Of a DNA stretch of 64,000 bases, positions 49,901 to 57,800 are shown one piece after another. Within the stretch, counting starts at the first letter, position 1, and the number at the start of each line of letters is the position of its first letter. The notes beneath the pieces are model-generated. The model saw only the letters and a program-made list of their open reading frames with translations. It did not search any database and was not told the DNA's origin. Made by a program: the position numbers and the translations under genes. The DNA is from Chaetoderma sp. LZ-2023a (taxonomy: Eukaryota > Mollusca > Caudofoveata > Chaetodermatida > Chaetodermatidae), in NCBI GenBank assembly GCA_034401795.1, contig CM067360.1:54671768-54735767 (forward strand), read 5' to 3'.

Positions 49901-50460
49901 GCCGGATGTAAATGTCTAAAGGCATCAGTAAGTTTGAAATCCCTAATAGCAGATATTAACATCTCCGATCCGACCTTTCCTGTAGTAGGATTCCCACCAA
50001 TTTTGTCAACACTAGCATCTAAAATGCAGTTAAAATCACCACCTAATACAACAGAATGTCGACAGACCATGAAAGTACATAAATAGGTAAAGAAATTCTT
50101 CCGTTCTACTGGATTAGATGGTGCATAAATGTTGACAAAACGATAAGATTTACTGTTCAATGACCAATCAACAGCAATCAGCCGGCCTTCCCAGTCTCTT
50201 TGAATTTTCAAAATTTCTACATTGAGACCCCTCCTGAACAAGATAGCCACACCTGCTAAATGTTTCGCGCCGAAAGACCAGTAACCAGTCATCTGAATCA
50301 TACTTTCAAAATGCTTTCTCTCCTGCTCATCCACCACATGCGTCTCTTGAATGAATAATACATCCACATTCATACTCCCAATCTCACTCACGACCACACG
50401 CTTCTTTCTCTCCTGAGCCATTCCGGCGCAATTCACTGAGCCTATTTTAATGTCCGCCAT
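46993..50460 (-). CDS. Retrotransposon ORF2: AP endonuclease, reverse transcriptase and C-terminal zinc motif (1155 aa)
   Basis: It is an intact frame from an ATG in good context (A at -3, G at +4). Residues 1-235 form an exonuclease-endonuclease-phosphatase fold, with N10, E39 (FIQETH), VNIYAPSNP at 109-117, GGDFNCIL at 140-147 (D142, N144), RLDRFYVS at 203-210 and SDHR at 228-231. This domain nicks target DNA. The reverse transcriptase spans about 460-770, with NWRPLSMLN at 521-529, CLDQEKAFDRV at 589-599 (D591), SVRQGCSLSPLLY at 647-659 and the catalytic YADD at 693-696. These copy the element RNA at the nick. A CX2CX7HX4C motif (C1015, C1018, H1026, C1031) lies in the C-terminal region, as in L1/Tx1-type proteins. 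The start overlaps the end of the upstream frame by 19 nt, in a different phase, suggesting coupled reinitiation. No key residue is missing. Confidence 0.93.
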   Translation of the reverse strand: MADIKIGSVNCAGMAQERKKRVVVSEIGSMNVDVLFIQETHVVDEQERKHFESMIQMTGYWSFGAKHLAGVAILFRRGLNVEILKIQRDWEGRLIAVDWSLNSKSYRFVNIYAPSNPVERKNFFTYLCTFMVCRHSVVLGGDFNCILDASVDKIGGNPTTGKVGSEMLISAIRDFKLTDAFRHLHPATRAVTRWNSDFSVGTRLDRFYVSESLKASISEVVITNVIFSDHRFVLLTLSNIDGFSIGPSYWKFNNTLLKDERFVAQCHDFLENLLTEHNIDSDCWDVFKKKIKQFAINFSRNKKRLESVEVKGQRLRLNLLCQAEIRSPGNFTDQIKALKDSLYRFHLHKQNGVLIRSKVNLLEYGESPSIFFYQKEFKSSQDKVIPKLEDNGIEITDPTSIEAYAREFYLKLYTNEPVDGLMCNEILKDMPSLSDENQLFCDGPITLEEIEVSLKGMSNNRSPGSDGLTAEFYSTFWPLLGPYLTNLYNHEFQEGQMSRSQKLGIITLLCKDKTQKQFLKNWRPLSMLNVDYKILSKAIANRLSCVLKNLVHPDQTCSIRGRSILDNLHMLRNIVDYCHNRGTSVAFVCLDQEKAFDRVNHQYLFKLLDACSFPETFIRWIRLLYTDIESSVLVNGNISEPFAIKRSVRQGCSLSPLLYVLALEPFARMVRADAQLSGFKIPGSGEEVRISLYADDSTGICSNHRSVGRLLSIANHYGKASGSKLNMQKCKVLTFGKWQSSSDHGFGISWPDSSGKILGVYFGRHVSLDMNFNKVVNNLISVLNMWKRRSLSIFGKSSVVNVLALSKLWYLASVMTIPSAVVKRIKREIFLFLWDTKFFEPLRRDFLYYPVLKGGVGLINITLKVKAFILTHIQRILSEDMPKWAIFARYWIGFTLRKIKPSLASNSVPHADWMPPFYKEVVKVFHEFSKLYPDHDWLSFNSTKSFYQLLNKRYFVPLPLYKVFRTIDFSTTWSNLHNRFIDPVHRTVTYRLAHDILGTGYFMARKLHMNMKIRCSFCPHIETAEHLMYKCQIGNDLWSVISKWVHQLSNGLINLNENLVRFNNFPNIVQKEQFNVILAVVALGRHIIWRNRCEVRVYPLRKILSLDLLAELFSSIRFRILVDYKRMIESEFSSHWLASNLFCYFDDRSKLCLHF

Positions 50461-50967
50461 CTTGAACAGAAGGGAAAGGGTACACTACTAAAACAAGAGA
50501 AATAAAAGGATCCCATAGTTGACAAAAACCCTAAAAGACAACCTTCACAGTGTATCTTAAAAATGAGGTCAAATAACCAAGAAGTACGGACAGAAAATAA
50601 AATCCATGAAAACAATACTATGACGTACCGAACATAAAATAGCGAAGAGAATATAAAGTAATGCAAAACAATTAACATGACAATAACAGGAAACACATTA
50701 AATTTCATCACGATCCTTATCGTCATGATCAATATCCTCCTCCTCCTCATCATCATCATCATCATCATCATCCTCATCATCATCATCATCATCAACACCA
50801 TCATCCTCATCACCATCATCCATAACATTAACAGTAGCTGCAACGGCGGCGGTGATGGCAGCGACTGCAGCGACAGCAGCAGCAGGAGTAGCAGCAGCAG
50901 CAGCAGCAGCAGCAGCACCATTGGCCGCGATGGCAGCAGTCGCAGCTGCAGCACCAATGACGGCAGC

Positions 50968-51007
<40 letters not shown>

Positions 51008-53528
51008 CCCTTAGCCACCGCAGCAGCAGTAGCAGCCGCAGCACCACCATTAGCAGCCGCAGCAGCAGTAGCAGCCGCAGCGACGACGAAAAATGTGACA
51101 GCAGTAATAAGCATGGTAACACAAAAATCAAAATCAAAAGCATATGTATTATAAGAACATAATAATGCATGCAATGATGAAACCTGAAAATGGATTGAAA
51201 TGTAATATTTAAGACACGTATCCCATCAAGCATTAAAAAATCAGGCTGTATTTTGAAAACGAAGTTGCTGCAAGCCATCCATATGACAAGCAGCAATATC
51301 GCCCAGCAATGACATTTCCAAAATAAAGTGAACAAATAAGAAAATATTTTAACATAAAAACCCGCCGTAAAAGGGGCAGACCTTGGCCAGACAGAATCAT
51401 TCAAACAGTACAAAGATATCAATATCATGTCCATTTCTGAAATGAACAAAAATCGACACGACTGACAGGTGCTGAAAAGAACAAACCAACAACCATTTAC
51501 GAGTTGAAGACTCGTAGTAAATTTGTTCTCCAGAGCATGACTAAATACTGCAATGGACACCAATGATCGACAAGTGACGTACAGAAAAGATTGTCTATAT
51601 CTAATATTAATGAAAAGTATGTTCATAGGCTTAGCAGTCATTGTACCACTGGTGTTGCCACACTCCATTGCTATCAGAAACAGCAACGCCCTGCTCCAAA
51701 ACCAATAACACCACGACCACCATTCATTAGAAAAGAAAACGTACAATGCTAGAACGACTAGGAAATTCTGCAATAAAAGAGAAAGAACGTACTGCCAGTA
51801 TTTTAGCCAGCTGGCGAAAGTAAACCTATTTATAAACACAAAATTTAAATAAGCAAGTTTAAAGCAATGAAACCTGTACATTGCTGTTATGCCGAGTACG
51901 GTCCCCAATCTAGTAAGACTTATGCTCTGCAAGAAGCAGTCTTTCACCATTTTCAAAATCAAAATTATTATGAAAAATATCAACATCATCATCATAATCA
52001 TCATCATAATCAGCAAAACAAGCCAAAGGCAGCCAACGCTCGTAATACAAGCCTTATAAAAACACCTCATCATTATCATCATCATCGACAACGTCCTCAT
52101 CCTCGTCATCAACTTCGTCATCAATGCAAACATCCCTGTCCTTATCATGACTACAGTTATTATTAAGATGTAAACATTCAAGGTCCAAAGATGTTGGCAG
52201 TGAGCATTAATAACAGGATATCCAACACGCGTACAAATGAATGGGAATAGGTAATTTGTCATGGAAAGGGTTAAGAAAAGCAGGTGCGTGCTTACATGTA
52301 CTAAATGATCCCAGCATGTTCCAAAAAGAGAGACACACCCCCCTGAACTCCACCCTAATTCGTAACACGAAAACGTGCAAATCATTACAACAATAAGTAT
52401 TAACAACTCATAGCAAGAACATTTCCAAAACTGGACAGCCAAACGAGGAGAGTATCTGAATAGACAAATCGTATTCAGCATGAACAGGGTTGACAAAAAA
52501 GCATGTAAAGTGGCATGCAGAGATTTGTGAAATCTCGCACTATCAAACAATACATGTAATTGGAAAAGGTTTGAAATTGGGACGATGCTCACATTAATGC
52601 TGAATGTGAAAATTAAATTATGAAATATAAGATGTTGGCCCGATGCAAACAAACTGAGAGCAAAGTTGACGAAAGCTACTACTACATATTTTAGCAACAG
52701 CCTACGGCAACAATATTCCCAGGTTAGGAAACATTGAGCCCACAGGGAATAACCAAATACACATAAAGTATGAAAAATGCAACACTTAAGGGTGATACAT
52801 ACACGAAAGATGAAATACATATACACAGCAAATAACACTAATAAGGACACCATCATCACCATCATCATCATAATTATAATTTCCATCATCCACAAATCAA
52901 GCCGGATAAACGCAATATTGAAAACAATATTAACCTTTTGATGACTAAAAATACCAAGAGACACCTGAGCAGAAAACCTGTAGAATGTCAATCTGCAGGA
53001 CAGGTGAAAGCCGTCATCTGAGAATTCGCAACTGAAAAGACCAGCTCGATACCAGCCCTTCCAGTGGTAAATCCCCACACAGCGCCCCCATCCGGCCAAC
53101 AAACCAACACCCAACAAACAAATAAAAAGACCATAATCCGATTTAGCCATCAAAGAGTTAAGACTAAATATAATTGATAAGAACACCAAAAACATCCAAA
53201 TCATTATCATCACCAACATCATCAGCAAAATCATCATCATCAACATCATCATCATCATCATCATCATCATCTTCATCATCATCATCCTCATCATCATCAT
53301 CATCATCATCATCCTCATCTCCAAGGAGATAAATATAATAATAATTATAATAATAACGCTAGTAATAATTGTTCCATAAAATCGATAAGCTAAATAAACT
53401 CCAAATAAATTGGATGGATTAAATCGTATGACGTAAGAAAAATCCAGGGACAGGCAAGGGTTAAACACCATCACAGGGGCAGAAACAAAATCCTTAAACC
53501 GTTCAGGGTCGTTATCAATAATAAACAT
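50442..53528 (-). CDS. Middle open frame (ORFX) between ORF1 and ORF2: very hydrophobic, Met- and Leu-run protein of 1028 aa
   Basis: I do not recognise this protein. The frame is the same phase as ORF1 and is open from just after the ORF1 TAA (53550-53552). The first ATG is 24 nt past that stop (53528), and the frame closes with TAG at 50442, inside ORF2. A random sequence this long would have about 48 stops. It is rich in Phe, Leu, Ile, Cys, Trp and Met, with few acidic residues, and has many potential membrane segments (for example residues about 54-70, 132-146, 225-243, 375-385, 505-525, 580-600 and 740-755). ATG triplet runs give Met blocks (about 70-113, 214-227, 480-487, 508-515, 900-930), and CTG runs give Leu blocks (about 818-890). 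FWKC.C occurs twice (about 367 and 736). Non-repeat sequence makes up most of the frame. It could be a real third protein, a bridge that carries ribosomes to ORF2, or a coding-like retained intron. Confidence 0.55.
50485..50512 (-). promoter_or_regulatory. Splice-acceptor-like site upstream of ORF2
   Basis: On the minus strand a pyrimidine-rich 'tttatttctcttgttttag' ends with AG at 50489-50488, and a second AG follows three bases later (50486-50485). The ORF2 ATG lies about 27 nt downstream. Only the sequence match is seen; there is no evidence of splicing. Confidence 0.35.
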
Positions 53529-53546
53529 TGCAATGAAGAGGGGCAA

Positions 53547-53555
53547 CACTTACGG
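53547..53555 (-). promoter_or_regulatory. Splice-donor-like GTAAGT spanning the ORF1 stop
   Basis: On the minus strand the ORF1 end reads 'ccgtaagtg': GTAAGT at 53553-53548 contains the TAA stop codon. Joined to the acceptor at 50488 it would remove 3066 nt, an exact multiple of three. ORF1 would then continue for about 14 codons in the ORFX phase (ending TLK) and stop inside the start of ORF2. Confidence 0.35.
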
Positions 53556-54653
53556 CTTCTTCTTTTTCTTCTCTTTCTTATCACCAAACTTCTCCACCTC
53601 CACCGCGTCCTGCCTCCTCTTCATGGACTGCTCAACATATTCCATGGACTTGCTCAGGTCAGGATAATCACTCAGCGAGTTGAACTGAAAACCACTGGAG
53701 AACTGGCTATCGTCATCCACATCACCTTTCACCGCAGTAGAACCATGATTGTCATCAACAGCTATAAACAGTTCAGAGTCACTCGCCGAGTCCTCTGTAT
53801 CATTGCTAAGAACAGTGAAAGAGTTTTGAGTGGAGACAAGAACTCCCCCACCATCCCCAGCAACGAGCCTAGCCACCACACCATTCTCCCTGGCTGCTGA
53901 CTCTCGGTGTACCTCTGCAACCGCCACCGCTGGTGTCGTCGCAATAACTATCCTCCCCTCCTCCTCCACCTCCTCCTCAATATCTTGCACAGGAGCTGCA
54001 ACACGACGTACTCGATTGGCGTACGTGTCACGGGATCCAGTTGCTGCAACCCCAGGACAATCACGCCTCACATGACCGATGCAGTTACATCTCAGACAGT
54101 AGGGAAGCCGTCCTGGCAGCGTGACCAGGAATGTCACGTCTTCGAACTTGACCAGATGAGGGATCTCCCCCAACTGGACCTGTGACACCTCCATCTCAAC
54201 AATTCTAATACCGGATCTAGCCTTGGTGACAGCGTTAACTGGTACCTCTTCATAAGTCACTTCTCTTACTTTTCCATACTGCGAGAAGAAATCCGACAGA
54301 AAAGCATTACTTATTTTGTATTGTAACCAGTGTACCTTTAATTGAATGAGTTGACAGTTAGCTAAACTAAAACGATATTCTCTTCCATCAGACTCTACAA
54401 ACACAAGCTCAACAAGTTGATTACAAAGACTCACAGATTTAAGCACAATGTACCATGTAGGCGAGGCATCTAACTTATATATGCATTCAATATCAATTGC
54501 CTGTGCAACGGGATTGATAGCGTGAGCTACATCCTTCCTACCAGCACGGAATGAATTACCACCGAACACACTAACTTTGATGGTTCTGTCCTCAATCTTC
54601 TCATCTAAATACTTCACAGGAACACGCCTGGTAAGAGTCACAACTGGAGGCAT
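53550..54653 (-). CDS. Retrotransposon ORF1: RNA-binding nucleocapsid-like protein (367 aa)
   Basis: I start it at the ATG at 54653 because it is the first ATG in the frame; an open stretch of 29 codons upstream lacks one. Residues about 104-180 look like an RNA recognition motif (VHWLQYKISNAFLSDFFSQY, then YGKVREV and a closing FLVTLPGR strand). CLRCNCIGHVRRDC at 186-199 is a CX2CX4HX4C zinc knuckle. An acidic, low-complexity segment and a Lys-rich tail (KKEKKKKKP) end the protein; the tail could serve RNA binding or nuclear entry. RRM-like plus CCHC is the usual ORF1 plan for Tx1 and related L1-type elements, where the protein coats the element RNA. It is followed directly by the in-phase ORFX. 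No break is visible. Confidence 0.88.
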   Translation of the reverse strand: MPPVVTLTRRVPVKYLDEKIEDRTIKVSVFGGNSFRAGRKDVAHAINPVAQAIDIECIYKLDASPTWYIVLKSVSLCNQLVELVFVESDGREYRFSLANCQLIQLKVHWLQYKISNAFLSDFFSQYGKVREVTYEEVPVNAVTKARSGIRIVEMEVSQVQLGEIPHLVKFEDVTFLVTLPGRLPYCLRCNCIGHVRRDCPGVAATGSRDTYANRVRRVAAPVQDIEEEVEEEGRIVIATTPAVAVAEVHRESAARENGVVARLVAGDGGGVLVSTQNSFTVLSNDTEDSASDSELFIAVDDNHGSTAVKGDVDDDSQFSSGFQFNSLSDYPDLSKSMEYVEQSMKRRQDAVEVEKFGDKKEKKKKKP

Positions 54654-54812
54654 GGCGCCTCTAAAATCCGAGGGGGTAAGGCAAAGAAAGCCCGACCCCA
54701 CAGGAGACACAGGTAAATCCAACAAACGAAAGTATATCACAGATATATCACCAATAGATCGGACGTTATCACGCGAGACAAAATCCTAATTATTCCGATC
54801 TTTACAGTAATC
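54654..54812 (-). promoter_or_regulatory. Retrotransposon 5' UTR and probable internal promoter region
   Basis: About 159 nt lie between the satellite junction and the ORF1 ATG. Non-LTR elements carry an internal promoter at the 5' end, but I see no TATA or recognisable motif. At the junction, 'agtaatcgt' occurs at 54806-54814 and again at 54819-54827, so the exact element end is uncertain by about 13 bp. Confidence 0.5.
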
Positions 54813-57800
54813 GTTTCAAGTAATCGTATGGTCTCGGACATCAATCTCATCATTATTTCCGCTTTTCTCATATAATGAATATCTGGGAATGGGGACTAGT
54901 AATGGTTTCCTACACTAACTCAACAAATTATGGATATTTTACCCTAGTATTATTTTCTGACATAAAGCATTCTTAGACACCAAATATTATATGAATTACT
55001 GTTTAGCACGGAATGTTCTGATGAAAGAGATAGAATAAGCGCAGAGGAATATACAATCTGGAGAGGGAAAATGAATTAGAATAGCTACTATTTGAACCCA
55101 GTAGGAATTACCTCCCTTATCTATTGCCGACCAGCTAACATTAAGAATCCATAGCTCGTCATATAGAGAAATACTATGGGCGGATTCAGGATTTCTGGAG
55201 GGAGGGGTTTAAATGAAAAGGACAGTTTCAATCACCTGCAAGAGAATTATGCAAAGGATTGCACACACACGCACGCACGCAAGCACGCACGCACGCAAGC
55301 AAGCACGCACGCATACATGTCCGCCTGCCCCACAGCACACATGCATGTACGCACCAATGCCTACCCACCCATCCGCCCACATGCACACACAAATGAATAT
55401 ACTCACCATGAGAGCAAGTAAATTCGTTTATCAGTCATGGCTGCCTTCTCTGGTATAGGCCAGTTTTCTTGTTAGATGGTAATACTGATAGCTTCTGTTT
55501 ATGATACTGCATATCTGTGAAGGCACAGGCATTTGAAGTTTACCCGCCTATTTCATATTATTAGCATATTTCAGATACTACTATATACATATTAGTTTAT
55601 GAAATATGCTAATAATATGAAATAGGTGGGTAACCTTCAAATGCCTGTGGTGAAGGAACAGCTAGAATATCTGATCACTTAGTCAATATATAATACTAAA
55701 CCTGCTATGTGTGTGAATGATTTTCGGATATATGGGTTATCTCCAAGGTTTAGCAATTTGTAACAGTTGTTTATGAATGTATAGTACAGAGACCTAATGG
55801 TACCTGCTTATATTCAAACTAATCTGTACATAAATGAGGTCAACTTTCACCATTTGATTCATATTCAGTAGTTTCATTAGTTCAATTTAGTTTAAGCTTT
55901 GAAGTAATCTAAATGGCCTCGGACCTCAATACCGTAATCATTTCTGCCTTTCTCATATAAGGGATTTCTGGGAGCGAGGATTAGTAACAGTTTCCTACAC
56001 TAAATAAACAAATTATTGATATTTTACCCTAGTATTGTTTTCTGACATGAACCATTCTTAGACACCAAATATTATCTGAATTAGTTTCTGGCACGGAATG
56101 TTCTGATGAAAGATATGGAATAATCGCTGAAGAATATGCAACCGGGAGAGGGAAAATGAATACGAATAGCTAATATTTGAACCCAGTAGGAATTACCTCC
56201 CTTATCTATTGCCGACAAGCCAACATTAAGAATCCATAGCTCGTCATATAGAGAAATACTATGGGCGGATTCAGGATTTTTGGAGGGAGGGGTTTAAATG
56301 AAAATGACAGTTTCAATCACATGCAAGAGAATTATGTGAAGGATTGCACACGCACGCACGCACGCACGCACGCACGCATACATGTCCGCCTGCCCCTCAG
56401 CACACATGCATGCATGCCTCAATGCCTACCCACTAGTTCGCCCACCCGTCCACACGCACACACAAATGCATGTACGCACCATGAGAGCATGTGAATTCAT
56501 TTATCATTCTCGGCTTCTTTCTCTCGTGTAGGCCAGTTGTCTTGTTAGATGGTAAGGCTGATAGCTTCTGTTTTTGATGGTGCATATCTGTGAAGGCACA
56601 GGCATTTGAAGTTTACCCGCCTATTTCATATTATTAGCATATTTCATATGCTACTATATATATATTAGTATATGAAGTATGCTAATAATATGAGATCGGC
56701 GGGTAAACTTCAAATGCCTGTGGTGAAGGAACAGCTAAAATATATGTTCACTATGTCAATATATGATACTAAACCAACTATATGTGTGAATGATTTTCAG
56801 ATATCTGGGTTATCCCCAAGGTTTAGCAATTTGTAACAGTTGTTTATGAATGTATAGTACAGATACCTAATGGTACCTGCTTATATTCAAACTAATCTAT
56901 ACATAAATGAGGTCAACCTTCACCATTTGATTCATATTTAGTAGTTACATTAGTTCAGTTTAAGCTTTGAAGTAATCTTATGGCTTCGGACCTCAAACCC
57001 ACAATCATTTCTGCTTTACTCATATAAGGAATATCTGAGAGTAAGGACTAGTAATGGAGAAATGAATTAGAATAGCTACTATTTGAACCCAAGGTTTGGC
57101 AATTTGTGACAGTTGTTTATGAATGTATAGTACAGAGACCTAATGGTACCTGCTTATATTCAAACTAATCTGAACATAAATGAGGTCAACTTTCACCATT
57201 TGATTCATATTCAGTAGTTACATTAGTTCAGTTTAAGCTTTGAAGTAATCTTATGGCCTCGGACCTCAAACCCACAATCATTTCTGCTTTACTCATATAA
57301 GGAATATCTGGGAATGAGGACTAGTAATGGAGAAATGAATTAGAATAGCTACTATTTGAACTCCGTAGGAATTACCTCCCTTATCTATTGCCGACAAGCC
57401 AACATATTAAGAATCCATAGCTCGTCTTATAGAGAAATACTATGGGCGTATTCAGGATTTCTGGAGGGAGGGGTTTAAATGAAAAGTACAGTTTCAATCA
57501 CCTGCAAGAGAATTATGCAACGGATTGCACACACACGCACGCACGCAACCACGCACGCATACATGTCCGCCTGCCCCACAGCACACATGCATGTATGCAC
57601 CAATGCCTACCCACCCATCCGCCCACATGCACACACAAATGAATATACTCACCATGAGAGCAAGTGAATTCGTTTATCAGTCGTGGCTGCCTTCTCTGGT
57701 ATAGGCCAGTTTTCTTGTTAGATGGTAAGACTGATAGCTTCTGTTTATGATGGTGCATATCTGTGAAGGCACAGGCATTTGAAGTTTACCCGCCTATTTC

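Larger units (their letters stand above)
45890..54812 (-). mobile_element. Full-length Tx1-clade-like non-LTR retrotransposon inserted in the satellite
   Basis: Satellite is interrupted after 'agttcagtttaa' (45889) and resumes with 'tttcaagtaatcgtatgg' (from 54814). About 2 bp of the original site is lost, and there is no long target duplication. The element reads on the minus strand: a short 5' UTR, ORF1 (53550-54653), a middle open frame (50442-53528), ORF2 (46993-50460), a 1.1-kb 3' UTR, a poly(A) signal and an A tail (T run at 45890-45897). ORF1 has RRM-like and CCHC features; ORF2 has endonuclease, reverse transcriptase and a C-terminal CCHC. All expected catalytic residues are present and no frame is broken, so this copy is young and could be active. 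The Tx1 placement rests on recognisable RT phrases (NWRPLSMLNVDYKILSKAIA, CLDQEKAFDRV) and on the ORF1 layout, not on a tree. Confidence 0.85.

Noticed and set aside
50677..51174. Plus- and minus-strand Ala/Ser/Asp-rich frames within the retrotransposon
   Set aside because: They are other-phase readings of the GCA and CAT triplet repeats inside the longer minus-strand frame.
51867..52166. Plus-strand 99-codon His-rich frame
   Set aside because: It reads the CAT repeat as His codons on the strand opposite to the element's ORFs and has no other support.
53550..54740. ORF1 starting at 54740
   Set aside because: That position is GTG (minus strand); the first ATG in the frame is at 54653, which also sits next to the conserved body of the protein.
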